64,000 bases of DNA from Comamonas sp. KCTC 72670 (GCA_014656495.1 BNCN01000022.1:36536-100535), one strand, 5' to 3'; numbered from the stretch's first letter, positions 49,971-58,840 are shown. Notes: generated from the letters alone by a model not told the origin. Numbers and translations are program-made.

Positions 49971-51078
49971 GTCCCGCGCCGCCGCCATCCTGCTCGGGGT
50001 GGCGGCGGCGGCGTGTGGCCCCGTGTTGGAGTCCGCGCCGCCGCCCGCGGTGTCACGGCAGGCCGTGGTGGGGGGCGCGCCCGAGCCGGGTCTGCCCTTC
50101 GTGGCCGCCATCGTTCCCGTGTCGCCTTTCTGCGGCGAGGCGGACGCGGCGGCCCCCGTCATCTGCACGGGCACGCTGGTGTCGCCCCGGGTGCTGCTGA
50201 CGGCGGCGCATTGCGTGGAGAACGCCGATGCGCCGCAGGTGTACGCGGTGGTGTTCGCGGAGGAGACGGCGCACGCGTCCGCCGCGCAGCGCGTCCGCGT
50301 GGCGGAGGGGCGGCTCCATCCCGCGTGGCGGCCGGGGGTGAACGACATCGGCGTGTTGCTGCTCGCCGGGGACGCCCCGGTGACGCCGCTCGCGCTGGAG
50401 CCCTGGGCCCTGTCCTCGGACAGCGTGGGCCGGCTGGCCCGGGTGGTGGGCTTCGGCTCGGATGCGCAAGGCGTCACGGGCCTTCGGCGCGGCGGCCTGT
50501 CCCGAATCACCTCGGTGGACGCGAACACGTTCGCCATTGAAGCCGCGCCCGCGATGTCGTGTGGCGGGGACAGCGGCGGCCCGGTGTTCGTCGCGCACGA
50601 CGGCGTCGAGCACCTCGCGGGCATCACCTCGTTTGGAGACCTCGCCTGCACGACGGGCGCGAACACGCGCGTGGACCTGCACGCGGCGTTCATCCAGTCG
50701 GCCATCGAGGACGCCGCGCGACAGCCGCCGGCCCGCGCTCCGATGGAGCTACGGGGGGATGCGTGTGCACGGCGGTGCGCCACGCACGCGGACTGTGCCC
50801 TGGGCATGGCGTGTGTTCCCCAGGCGGACGGCGTCCGGAGCTGCGCGGTGGCGGGGCTCGAGGCGGGCCGCTTCGGGGCTGTGTGCACCGGCGAGCAGGA
50901 CGGGCACCCGTGCGTGAAGGCCGCTGGCACCTGCCGGCTGTGGCTGCCGTGCGCGGAGGCTCCACCGGCTTCGGGCGGCTGCGCGGTGGGGGATGGGCGC
51001 CCCGGGCTCCTCGCGGGGTTGCTCGTGTCGCTGACGTTGCTCCGCCGCCGAACGCCCGCGGTGGCGCGTCGGGAATGA
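49951..51078 (+). CDS. Trypsin-like (S1) serine protease with MYXO-CTERM tail
   Basis: The 375-residue protein has a lipoprotein-like signal (AAAILLGVAAAACG), the mature start VVGGAPEPGLPF, and the full triad: LTAAHCV (H87), NDIGVLLL (Asp) and CGGDSGGP (Ser). A cysteine-rich region (CARRCATHADCALGMACVP) follows, then GGCAVGDGRPG, a hydrophobic stretch and LLRRR, a MYXO-CTERM signal. The start is GTG 49951, overlapping the MORN gene by 20 bp. It is third in a coupled secreted-protein operon, possibly processing its neighbours or prey proteins. Confidence 0.88.
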   Translation: MTSRTSESRAAAILLGVAAAACGPVLESAPPPAVSRQAVVGGAPEPGLPFVAAIVPVSPFCGEADAAAPVICTGTLVSPRVLLTAAHCVENADAPQVYAVVFAEETAHASAAQRVRVAEGRLHPAWRPGVNDIGVLLLAGDAPVTPLALEPWALSSDSVGRLARVVGFGSDAQGVTGLRRGGLSRITSVDANTFAIEAAPAMSCGGDSGGPVFVAHDGVEHLAGITSFGDLACTTGANTRVDLHAAFIQSAIEDAARQPPARAPMELRGDACARRCATHADCALGMACVPQADGVRSCAVAGLEAGRFGAVCTGEQDGHPCVKAAGTCRLWLPCAEAPPASGGCAVGDGRPGLLAGLLVSLTLLRRRTPAVARRE

Positions 51079-51251
51079 ACGCTCGCGAGACGTCTCACCG
51101 AGGTTCGGACCGCGCCCCGCGCCCCCTCGAGGAGGCGCCTCTGCCGGGACGGGCCGCGCCTCGCGGCGCCACCCTCGCCGGGGGGCATTCGCCTGCTGGG
51201 CCGCGGGGCGGGCGCCCAACGGGCGCTGTCTGCCCACCCCCTGGTGTATTG

Positions 51252-51270
51252 TTTAACTGGGCAGTTTAAT
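51252..51270. promoter_or_regulatory. Candidate ArsR-type operator
   Basis: TTAACTG and CAGTTTAA form an imperfect palindrome around GG in an AT-rich patch, 18 bp before the ArsR start. Position and composition fit an autorepression site. Confidence 0.45.
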
Positions 51271-51287
51271 GTGGGGTGGAGGTGTTC

Positions 51288-51662
51288 ATGGTCAGCCCCA
51301 TGGCGCAGCAGCGTTCCGAGCAACTCGACGCGGTCTTCCACGCGCTCTCCGACCCGACGCGGCGAGAGATGCTGCGCAGCCTCTCTTCGGGCGCACGGAG
51401 CATCGGTGAGCTGGCGGCCCCCTTCAGCATGTCGTTCGCGGGCGCGTCCAAGCACGTCAAGGCGCTGGAGCGCGCGGGGCTCGTTCAGAGGACGGTGGAG
51501 GGACGCACGCACCGGTGCACCCTCGCGCCGGAGCCGCTGGCGAACGCGCTCGACTGGCTGCGCTTCTACGAACGCTTCTGGAACGACCGTCTGGACGCAT
51601 TGGAGCAGGCGCTCCGAAAACCGGAGCGCGGCGGCTCCAAGAAGGGAGACCGTCACGAGTGA
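51288..51662 (+). CDS. ArsR-family winged-helix regulator
   Basis: The 124-residue protein has DAVFHALSDPTRREMLRSLSSGARSIGELAAPFSMSFAGASKHVKALERAGLVQRTVEGRTHRCTLAPEPLANALDWLRFYERFW, the subgroup usually coupled to an SRPBCC (AHSA1) gene. No metal-binding cysteines occur. The expected SRPBCC partner is missing: only non-coding sequence and a convergent membrane gene follow. GGAGG precedes ATG 51288. Confidence 0.9.
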   Translation: MVSPMAQQRSEQLDAVFHALSDPTRREMLRSLSSGARSIGELAAPFSMSFAGASKHVKALERAGLVQRTVEGRTHRCTLAPEPLANALDWLRFYERFWNDRLDALEQALRKPERGGSKKGDRHE

Positions 51663-51691
51663 GGCCCGCCTGTGGCCCGGCGTCCACCGCA

Positions 51692-51922
51692 TCAGGGCCT
51701 CTGGGCCCGTGTTCGCCTGAGCAGGTGCCGCGGCCAGGAGAACAGGGCGACTCCCGCCAGGGCGAGGACGAGGACGACGAAGGGCAGAAGAAGCACGCCA
51801 ACGGCGAATCCAGCGGCCATTCCGCCCAGTCCCCACAGCAGGCCGTGGGGAAACCCGAGGACTGCGCCGGCGAGGGTCCCGACCACGGCGCCCGCCAGGA
51901 TGCAGGGCTCGATGAGGTTCAC
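51692..51922 (-). CDS. Small glycine-zipper membrane protein
   Basis: The 76-residue protein has two hydrophobic helices rich in Gly and Ala (LAGAVVGTLAGAVLGFPHGLLWGLGGMAAGFAVGV, LLLPFVVLVLALAGVALFSW) and a basic tail. The GTG at 51922 has a GGGAGG site upstream. No family is assigned. It is convergent with the ArsR gene. Confidence 0.6.
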   Translation of the reverse strand: MNLIEPCILAGAVVGTLAGAVLGFPHGLLWGLGGMAAGFAVGVLLLPFVVLVLALAGVALFSWPRHLLRRTRAQRP

Positions 51923-51970
51923 GAGGTCCTCCCACGTGGATGCGCATCACGCGCCTGAGCGGGCGCGGGC

Positions 51971-52672
51971 ATGTGCACGTCGCGAAGCAAGGGGGTCTTC
52001 ATCACGGGCGCATCCTCTGGAATCGGTCAGGCGTGCGCGGAGGTCCTGGGCGCGAGCGGGCACGCCGTCCATGGTACCAGCCGTCACCGCCGGGCGGATG
52101 GCGCGCACCGTCGGATGACGGTGTTGGACGTCACGGACGAAGCATTCGTGCATCGCGCCGTGGCAACGGTGCTCGGGGCCGAGGGCCGGCTCGACGTGGT
52201 GGTGAGCTGCGCCGGGTTCGTGATGGCGGGCGCCGTGGAGGACGTGTCCATCGAAGAGGCCCAGCGGCAGATGGACACCCACTTCTTCGGCGTGCTGCGC
52301 GTGTGCCGGGCGGTGCTGCCCGCGATGCGCGCGCAGCGCTCCGGCCACATCGAGGCCACGCTGCTGTCGCCTGGAGAGGTCCGCACCCATGTGCGTCAGT
52401 ACCGGGAGCGTGCCCGGTGCTCCGGTCCCGGGTCCGCGTACCAGGACGCCTTCGAGCGCGTCATGAACGTGGTGGAGTCAGGGGAGGGCGCGGGCATCGC
52501 GCCCGAGCAGGTCGCCCGGAAGGTCCTCGCCCTGGTGGAGCGCCAGCATGTGGACGTGCGCTGCTCGGTGGGCCACCTGTCGCAGCGCGCCGCGTGGGTG
52601 TCGAAACGCCTGCTGCCCGCGCGTACCTTCGAGCACATCGTGATGTCGCTTCACGGCCTGTCGCGGCGCTGA
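51971..52672 (+). pseudogene. SDR family protein lacking its catalytic segment
   Basis: The frame encodes 233 residues. The nucleotide-binding start TGASSGIG and VVVSCAGFVMAG are intact, and the frame runs on to IEEAQRQMDTHFFGVLRVCRAVLPAMRAQRSGHI. It then jumps directly to EATLLSPGEVRTHV. In complete relatives about 45-50 residues lie between, holding the catalytic Ser and Tyr-x3-Lys. The deletion near 52350 is in frame, so a protein could be made but should not be an oxidoreductase. GHISTIDINE-like replacements were not seen. It could survive as a non-catalytic NAD-binding protein or be decaying. Confidence 0.7.
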
Positions 52673-52699
52673 GCGACGGCGCGTCGCGGGGCGCACATT

Positions 52700-52719
52700 C
52701 CTGACATACGACTGTCAGG
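52700..52719. promoter_or_regulatory. Inverted repeat upstream of the AlkZ-like gene
   Basis: CCTGACA and TGTCAGG (7 bp arms, 6-bp spacer) sit about 70 bp before the first possible start of the glycosylase gene and 28 bp past the SDR stop. It could be a damage-response operator or a small terminator for the SDR. Nothing decides between the two. Confidence 0.35.
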
Positions 52720-52790
52720 GGTGGCTCGCAGGATGGCGTCCACGAAGCCCCCTGGGTCCTCCCGGCCCAGGGCTTCGCATCCACCCCCAG

Positions 52791-54089
52791 GTGCCATCCC
52801 ACATGATTCCCTTCCTGATGTTGTTGCCGCTGCTCGCTCCCGTGGGGGTCCAACGTGGGCGCTCCAGCAAGGCAAGGCCGGCGCGGACGCTGAGTCCAGT
52901 GTCACCGCCTTCGGAGGCGACCGGGAAGGAGGTCCCCGCCACGAAGCCTCCGGCCCGTGCCTCCTCGCGACGGCGCCGCCTGCCAGCCCAGGTCCTCGGC
53001 CAACGGGCCCTCAACCGGGCGCTGCTTCAACGGCAGTGGCTGTCGCAGCGCTCCGGGGCGGGCGTGGCGGAGGCGCTGGAGCAGGTGATGGGGCTCCAGG
53101 CCCAGGCCACCCATCCTCCTTACGGTGCGCTGTGGACGCGGCTGGAGGGGTTCCGGCCCGAGGCGTTGTCCGACCTCATCCGCGCGCGTCAGGTGGTGCG
53201 CGCCGTGATGATGCGCGGGACGCTGCACCTGGTGACCGCGCGCGACTGCCTCGCGCTGCGCCCCGTGCTGCAGCCGGCGCTGGACCGGGGGCTGAAACAC
53301 GCGGCCTTCCGCAAGCAGTTGGAGGGCGTGGAGGACCGGGCGCTGGTGGCCGAGGGCCGGGCGCTGCTGGAGGCCCGCCCCAGTCCCCGGGGCGAGCTGG
53401 GCCAGCGGCTCCAGCAGAAGTGGCCCGGACATGATGCGAACGCCCTGAGCCTGGGCCTCTCCAGCCTGGAGCCGCTCGTCGTGGTGCCGCCCTGTGGAAC
53501 GTGGGGACATGGCGAGCGCATGGTCTACACCACGGCCGAGTCCTGGCTCGGTCAGCGCTTCGAGCCCGCCGAGGCTCCGGACGCGCTGGTGCGGCGCTAC
53601 CTCGCCGCGTTCGGTCCCGCGAGCGCCAGGGATTTCCAGGCCTGGTCGGGACTGCCACGGATGGGTGAGGTGCTGGAGCGAATGCGGCCCTCGCTGCGCA
53701 CCTTCCGCGACGAGCACGGCGTCGAGCTGTTCGACGTCCCCGGCGCGCGGAGGCCCGACCCGGACACGCCCGCGCCCGTTCGCTTCCTGTCGGAGTTCGA
53801 CAGCGTGCTGCTGGCCCACGCGGACCGCACGCGCATCCTCTCCGATGCCGCCCGCCGGCGCGTCTTCACCGCCAACGGCATCGTCCGCGCCACCGTGCTC
53901 GTGGATGGCTTCGTTCAGGGGACCTGGCGCATCGAGCAGCAGCGGGGCACCGCGACGCTGTGCATCGACCCCTTCACGCGGCTGTCGCGTCAGACGCGCG
54001 CCGCGCTGAGTGACGAGGGCGCGCGGCTGCTCGGCTTCGCGGCCTCGGAGGCCCGGCGCGCCGACCTCCGCTTCGGCCGCGTGGGCTGA
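52791..54089 (+). CDS. AlkZ-like (HTH_42) DNA glycosylase
   Basis: The protein has up to 432 residues. The family core starts at GQRALNRALLQRQWLSQRSG and includes VMGLQAQATHPPYGALWTRL, where Q103-x-Q105 is the QxQ catalytic pair of AlkZ-type glycosylases, as opposed to QxD in YcaQ/AlkX. Winged-helix repeats, RYLAAFGPASARDFQAWSGL and the C-terminal FLSEFDSVLLAHADRTRIL with VLVDGFVQGTWRI follow. By family it excises bulky or crosslinked alkyl lesions or protects from a DNA-alkylating product. The first ~60 residues are Arg/Pro-rich and may be non-coding, so the true start may lie further in. Confidence 0.82.
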   Translation: MPSHMIPFLMLLPLLAPVGVQRGRSSKARPARTLSPVSPPSEATGKEVPATKPPARASSRRRRLPAQVLGQRALNRALLQRQWLSQRSGAGVAEALEQVMGLQAQATHPPYGALWTRLEGFRPEALSDLIRARQVVRAVMMRGTLHLVTARDCLALRPVLQPALDRGLKHAAFRKQLEGVEDRALVAEGRALLEARPSPRGELGQRLQQKWPGHDANALSLGLSSLEPLVVVPPCGTWGHGERMVYTTAESWLGQRFEPAEAPDALVRRYLAAFGPASARDFQAWSGLPRMGEVLERMRPSLRTFRDEHGVELFDVPGARRPDPDTPAPVRFLSEFDSVLLAHADRTRILSDAARRRVFTANGIVRATVLVDGFVQGTWRIEQQRGTATLCIDPFTRLSRQTRAALSDEGARLLGFAASEARRADLRFGRVG

Positions 54090-54229
54090 CGGCACCAGGA
54101 GCAGACTTTCTCAGCCCTGCTCCATGCAAAACAGTCGCGTCCCTATAAAACGCCATTTAGCTTTAATTCGTGATTTCCTGGTGATATCCGGCGCCCTCTT
54201 TCCCGATTCGGGAGTCTGGAGGCGCTCGC

Positions 54230-55549
54230 ATGGCTCAGGGACACACCGTGGTGGCGGGGCGAAGCTGGGTGTTGGCGTTGGGACTGGGGGGACTGTTGTC
54301 GGGGCTGGCGGCGTGCGCGCCGCCCCCGGAGGTGGCCCCTCCGGAGCTGGAGTCCCAGGCGCGGGGACTGGCGGCGCCCCTGGGCCGGAACATCACGCTG
54401 AGGGCCTGCTCGACACAGCAGTTCGTGTCCGCGGACCAGAACCTCGCCAACACGGCGCTGGTGGCGAACCGGGCCACGGCGCAGGGCTGGGAGCAGTTCC
54501 AGGTGGTGGACGCGGGCGGCGGGCTCGTCGCGCTGCGCTCGGTGTCGACGGGCCTGTTCGTGTCGGCGGACACGAACCTGGGCGGACGGCTCGTCGCCAA
54601 CCGGACCTCCATCCAGGACTGGGAGCGGTTCGAGTGGGTGGACCTGGGCGGAGACGCCGTGGGCCTGAAGGCGCGCAGCAACGGCCTGTTCGTGTCCGCG
54701 GACTTGAACCAGGGCGCGTCTGGACCGTTGTTCGCCAACCGCGCGTCGGCGGCGGGGTGCTGGGAGTCCTTCTCGGTCAGCGTCGTCGGTGGGGGCGGGG
54801 GCGGCTGGGCCGAGGTCTGGCGTGACGACTTCGACGGCAACAGCATCAACCCGGCGAACTGGTTCGCGAACACCGGCGTCCACGTGAACAGCGAGCAGCA
54901 GCAGTACACGACGTCGCCGCGGAACATCGAGGTGAGCAACGGCACGCTGAAGCTCATCGCGCGCCACGAGACGAACAACGGCTATCCCTTCACCTCGGGC
55001 CGCCTGGAGAGCGCGGGCAAGCGGGAGTTCGGCCACGGCAAGGTGGAGGCGCGCATCAAGATGCCGGTGGGGCCGGGCCTGTGGCCGGCGTTCTGGATGC
55101 TCGGCAACAACATCGGGCAGGTCGGTTGGCCCGAGTGCGGTGAGCTCGACATCATGGAGAACGTCGGCTACGCGGATTGGACGTCCGGCGCGCTGCACGG
55201 CCCGGGCTACTCCGGCGACACGCCCATCAACCAGCGCTTCTACCCCGGCTCTCCGGTGAGCGACTGGCACGTCTACGGCACGGAGTTCTCGTCCCAGGAC
55301 ATCAAGTGGTTCATCGATGGCGTCCTGGTGAAGACGGTGACGCGCGCCGAGGTCGAGCGCTACGGCCGCTGGGTCTACGACCGGCCCTACTTCATCATCC
55401 TGAACCTCGCGGTGGGCGGCACCTATCCGTTCGGCCTCAATGGCGCGCGGACGCCGTACTTCGGCGTGCCGCAGTCCACGCTGGACCACATCCGCAACAC
55501 GGCGCCCGCGTTGGAAGTCGACTGGGTCCGCTACTCCCAGTGGCGGTGA
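54230..55549 (+). CDS. GH16 beta-glucanase lipoprotein with fascin-like N-domain
   Basis: The 439-residue protein has a lipobox (LLSGLAACAP, C29). Residues about 50-185 carry three repeats of the type LRSVSTGLFVSADTNLGGRLVANRTSIQDWERFE, matching fascin/actin-crosslinking-like trefoil units that bind glycans. From about residue 195 a GH16 domain follows, with E305-L-D307-I-M-E310 (ELDIME) as nucleophile and acid/base. Likely activity is endo-1,3- or 1,3-1,4-beta-glucan hydrolysis, useful against fungal walls. GGAGG lies well placed before ATG 54230. The GH18 gene follows within 27 bp. Confidence 0.92.
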   Translation: MAQGHTVVAGRSWVLALGLGGLLSGLAACAPPPEVAPPELESQARGLAAPLGRNITLRACSTQQFVSADQNLANTALVANRATAQGWEQFQVVDAGGGLVALRSVSTGLFVSADTNLGGRLVANRTSIQDWERFEWVDLGGDAVGLKARSNGLFVSADLNQGASGPLFANRASAAGCWESFSVSVVGGGGGGWAEVWRDDFDGNSINPANWFANTGVHVNSEQQQYTTSPRNIEVSNGTLKLIARHETNNGYPFTSGRLESAGKREFGHGKVEARIKMPVGPGLWPAFWMLGNNIGQVGWPECGELDIMENVGYADWTSGALHGPGYSGDTPINQRFYPGSPVSDWHVYGTEFSSQDIKWFIDGVLVKTVTRAEVERYGRWVYDRPYFIILNLAVGGTYPFGLNGARTPYFGVPQSTLDHIRNTAPALEVDWVRYSQWR

Positions 55550-55575
55550 ACCGGTACGGAAACGAGGACTCCGTC

Positions 55576-56997
55576 ATGCGAAACGACCCTGTCTCCATCA
55601 AGTCCCTGGCCCTGGCGGCCGCGTGTGTCACCACCCTGTTGGCGTGCTCCGGCGCGCCGGACGAGGCGACGGTGGACGCGGACGCCGTCGGGAGCACCGA
55701 GCGCGCGGCGCTGGCCACTCGGGTGGTGGGCTACCTGCCGACATGGGCGGGTGACGTCAACGCGCTCCAGTACGACAAGCTCACGCACATCAACTACGCC
55801 TTCGCGCTGCCCACGCCGCAGGGTGGACTCACCGGCGTGAGCAGCAATGACGCCCGGCTGCGCTCGCTGGTGCAGACGGCGCATGCGCGCGGGGTGAAGG
55901 TGCTCATCGCCGTGGGCGGCTGGAACAACGGCGATGACAGCGGCTTCGAGCAGCTGGCCGCCAACGCCTCCACGCGCACCGCGTTCGTGAACAACCTCAT
56001 CCAGTTCGTGAACGCCACGGGGTTGGACGGCGTGGACCTGGATTGGGAGTACCCGGACCCGGGCGCGTCGGCGCAGAACTTCGCGGCGCTGGTGCGCGAG
56101 CTGGGCGCGGCGCTCCGGGCGCGCGGGAAGCTGCTCACCGCGGCGGTCATCGCGAACGGCTACTACGGCGAGGGCATCCCCACGTCGACGTTCAGCGACT
56201 TCGACTTCCTGAACATCATGGCGTACGACGGCGGCCATCCGCATTCGACGTACGACTTCGCCGTCCAGTCGCTCAACTACTGGGTGAACCGCGGGCTGCC
56301 GCGCTCGAAGGCGGTGCTGGGCGTGCCCTTCTACGGGCGCTCGCCGTCGTCCTATGTCGCCTATTCGGAGCTGGTGCGCCGGGATTCGCAGGCGCCCTAC
56401 AAGGACTGGGTGGGCGACGTGCAGTACAACGGCATCGCCACCATCCAGGCGAAGTCGCGGCTGGCGCTCCAGCAGGGCGGCGGGGTGATGATCTGGGAGC
56501 TGTCCCAGGACACGCAGGGCGCCACGTCGCTGTTGAGCGCCATCGCGCAGGTGGTGCAGACGCCCGGCGGTGGCAACGTCTACCGGCTGGTCAACAAGCT
56601 GACCGGCAAGTGCGTGGACATCGACGGTCCGAGCACGGCCGACGGCGCGAACATCCACCAGTGGGCCTGTCACACGGGGGCGAGCCAGCTGTGGACGATG
56701 GAGCCCACCGACAACGGCTACGTCCGCTTCGTGTCCCGACACAGTGGGAAGGCGCTGGATGTCCGGGACGTGAGCACCGCGGATGGGGCCCGGCTCCAGC
56801 AGTGGGGCTACTCGGGCGGCGGCAACCAGCAGTTCCGGGCCGTCTCGCTGGGCAACGGCTTCCACCGGCTGGAGGCGCGCCACAGCGGCAAGGTGCTGGA
56901 CGTGGCCAACTGCTGGACCAGTGGTGATGGCGCGGCCGTGCAGCAGTGGGTGTGGTCCAACAACGATTGTCAGCAGTTCCGGCTCGAGCAGCGCTAG
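55576..56997 (+). CDS. GH18 chitinase lipoprotein with ricin-type lectin domain
   Basis: The 473-residue protein has a lipobox (VTTLLACSG, C24). A GH18 barrel follows: VGYLPTWAGD, VKVLIAVGGW and the catalytic DGVDLDWEYPD (D151, D154, D156, E158). From about residue 335 a ricin-B-like trefoil carries three QxW-type repeats (HQWACHTGASQLW, QQWGYSGGGNQQF, QQWVWSNNDCQQF). It is likely a cell-surface chitinase acting with the adjacent GH16 enzyme on fungal walls, 27 bp apart in one operon. Confidence 0.93.
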   Translation: MRNDPVSIKSLALAAACVTTLLACSGAPDEATVDADAVGSTERAALATRVVGYLPTWAGDVNALQYDKLTHINYAFALPTPQGGLTGVSSNDARLRSLVQTAHARGVKVLIAVGGWNNGDDSGFEQLAANASTRTAFVNNLIQFVNATGLDGVDLDWEYPDPGASAQNFAALVRELGAALRARGKLLTAAVIANGYYGEGIPTSTFSDFDFLNIMAYDGGHPHSTYDFAVQSLNYWVNRGLPRSKAVLGVPFYGRSPSSYVAYSELVRRDSQAPYKDWVGDVQYNGIATIQAKSRLALQQGGGVMIWELSQDTQGATSLLSAIAQVVQTPGGGNVYRLVNKLTGKCVDIDGPSTADGANIHQWACHTGASQLWTMEPTDNGYVRFVSRHSGKALDVRDVSTADGARLQQWGYSGGGNQQFRAVSLGNGFHRLEARHSGKVLDVANCWTSGDGAAVQQWVWSNNDCQQFRLEQR

Positions 56998-57074
56998 TCG
57001 AGTCGGTGCGGGGAGGCGGCGCTCCAGCCGGGCCGGGCTGGGGCGCCGTCATCTTCCCCGAGAAGCAGCGCGGC

Positions 57075-57962
57075 TCAGGCGTTGAGCGTGGACTCGTCGA
57101 CGCCGGCCTCCGCCATCAGCGTGGCCAGGGCGAGCTTGAGCTTGTCCTTCGCGCGAATCTCCAGCTGACGGGCGCGCTCCCGCGAGAAGCCGAAGTGCTC
57201 GCCCAGCTCGCTGAGCGTCATCTCCGCGTCGCCCATGACGCGCTGCTCGATGATGAAGCGCTCGCGCGGGTCCAGGCGGCGCAGGGCGCGCTGCACGAGC
57301 TCGCGGGTGAGGTCGGCCTGCTGACGGTCGGCGACCTCGTCCACCGCGGAGGCGGACTCGGACTCGACGAAGTCCAGGTGCGTGGCGTCGCCGTCCTCGC
57401 CCATGGGCGCGTCCAGGGACAAGTCACGGCCGCCCATGCGCTGCTCCATCTCGCGCACCTCGGAGGCCTTCACGTTCAGCTTGCGGGCAATCTCCTCGGC
57501 GTTGACGACGTTCGCGTCGCCGGCGCCCATCTTCTCCAGCTCGCGGCGCGTGCGGGCCAGGCTGAAGAAGAGGCGGCGCTGCGCCTGCGTGGTGCCCAGC
57601 TTCACCAGGCTCCAGTTCTTCAGGATGCAGTTCTGGATGTACGCGCGAATCCACCAGACGGCGTACGAGATGAGGCGGATGCCCTTGTCCGGGTCGAACT
57701 TCTGCACGGCCTTCATCAGGCCGATGTTCGCCTCCTGGATGAGGTCCGACATCTTCAGGCCGTACGAGCGGTACTCGTAGGCGACCTTCACCACGAAGCG
57801 GAGGTTCGCCGTCACCAGCTGGTGGCCCGCGGCCAGGTCTCCCGCGCGGAAGCGCCTCGACAGCTCCTGCTCCTTCGGCTGGGTGAGCAGCGGGTACTGG
57901 TTGATCTCCGACAGGTAGGTGGAGAGCGAATCAGGGGAAGCGAAGGAGTTGGAAGCCTGCAT
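57075..57962 (-). CDS. sigC: RpoH/sigma-32-family RNA polymerase sigma factor, SigC-like
   Basis: The 295-residue protein has region 2 (QLVTANLRFVVKVAYEYRSYGLKMSDLIQEANIGLMKAVQKFDPDKGIRLISYAVWWIRAYIQNCILKNWSLVKLGTTQAQRRLFF, the last part being the RpoH box) and region 4 (RALRRLDPRERFIIEQRVMG, TLSELGEHFGFSRERARQLEIRAKDKLKLAL). Length and neighbourhood recall M. xanthus SigC, one of its several sigma-32-like factors, active early in development. The exact symbol is by recall. It is divergent from the DUF1360-like gene. Confidence 0.93.
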   Translation of the reverse strand: MQASNSFASPDSLSTYLSEINQYPLLTQPKEQELSRRFRAGDLAAGHQLVTANLRFVVKVAYEYRSYGLKMSDLIQEANIGLMKAVQKFDPDKGIRLISYAVWWIRAYIQNCILKNWSLVKLGTTQAQRRLFFSLARTRRELEKMGAGDANVVNAEEIARKLNVKASEVREMEQRMGGRDLSLDAPMGEDGDATHLDFVESESASAVDEVADRQQADLTRELVQRALRRLDPRERFIIEQRVMGDAEMTLSELGEHFGFSRERARQLEIRAKDKLKLALATLMAEAGVDESTLNA

Positions 57963-58275
57963 GGTGTCTCTCGGGGAAAAAGAGATCTGGTTGGGGGAGC
58001 CGCGATGACGCTACGGGGGTTGCCCTTTGCGACCTGCGTGCCAAGGGGTGGCGGCACCGTTTCCCAATGAGTCCAGGGGTTTGCATCCAGGCCCGGCCAT
58101 GCTTAAGGCTGGAAAGCGGTCGTTTTTACAGCCAGCCCCACGGAAGTCTCTTCCGAGTGTCGACAGGCCAACATGGGCATGGGCGGCCAGATCTGCCCGG
58201 GGCTGTGCGGGCATGCGAGGCCCGGCCCGGGCGCTCGCCGCTACTTGCCCGGCGCGTCGTCGCCACCTTGGAGGG
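57963..58275. other. Intergenic region between divergent sigC and DUF1360-like genes
   Basis: About 313 bp without a convincing gene. It contains a locally AT-richer stretch (TTTTTACAG near 58125) and GGCTGG/CCAGCC complements flanking it around 58108-58140, which may form a hairpin. It must hold both promoters. No confident -35/-10 pair was found. Confidence 0.4.
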
Positions 58276-58722
58276 ATGGGGGACCTCTTCCAACTCTTCG
58301 CCGTCTCCGCCGTGGTGATGGGCGTGTCACAGACGCTGTCGCGCGAGCGCATCTTCGCGCCGCTGCGCGCGAGGCTGGGCGGCAAGGACACCTGGCTGGG
58401 GTACCTGGTGGCGTGTCCCTACTGCGTGTCGCACTACGTGGCGTTCGTCCTGGTGCCGCTCACGGGGACGAACGTCATCCGCGTCACGGTGGGCGGGTGG
58501 CTCGGCTACGGGCTGAGCTGGGTGCTCTCCACGCTGCTCATCACCGTCATCGCCGCCTTCTTCCGGGTGGTGTTCTGGTACTTCGACGAGTCCCAGGGCC
58601 TGGTGAAGCGGCGCCAGCGGACGGAAGAGGAAGAGACGGCCACGCGCCGCATCCAGCGCGAGCAGGCGGAGCAGACGCTGAATCACATCCATCATCCGCA
58701 TGAGTCACAGCCGCCCCATTGA
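58276..58722 (+). CDS. DUF1360-like membrane protein
   Basis: The 148-residue protein has two or three membrane segments. The motif GKDTWLGYLVACPYCVSHYVAFVLVPLTG, with the CPYC pair, is the signature of DUF1360-type integral membrane proteins. The C-terminus is charged and coiled (KRRQRTEEEETATRRIQREQAEQ) and ends in a His-rich stretch (HIHHPHES). GGAGG abuts the ATG, closer than usual. Its 3' end overlaps the beginning of a longer version of the next frame, but that gene really starts later. Confidence 0.78.
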   Translation: MGDLFQLFAVSAVVMGVSQTLSRERIFAPLRARLGGKDTWLGYLVACPYCVSHYVAFVLVPLTGTNVIRVTVGGWLGYGLSWVLSTLLITVIAAFFRVVFWYFDESQGLVKRRQRTEEEETATRRIQREQAEQTLNHIHHPHESQPPH

Positions 58723-58840
58723 CGCGGTGGGCCGCGTGCCCTGCGTATGGGTGGGATTGCACACGACGTTCGCGCGCAACTTCTCGGGGACTGCTGAGAG
58801 AATGGGGGAGCACCCGTCCCCCACCGGGCAGGAGGTCCTC

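Noticed and set aside
49392..51950. An 852-codon minus-strand frame opposite the MORN, protease and ArsR genes
   Set aside because: The three plus-strand genes have clear motifs and ribosome sites; the minus frame is low-complexity Arg/Ala/Pro.
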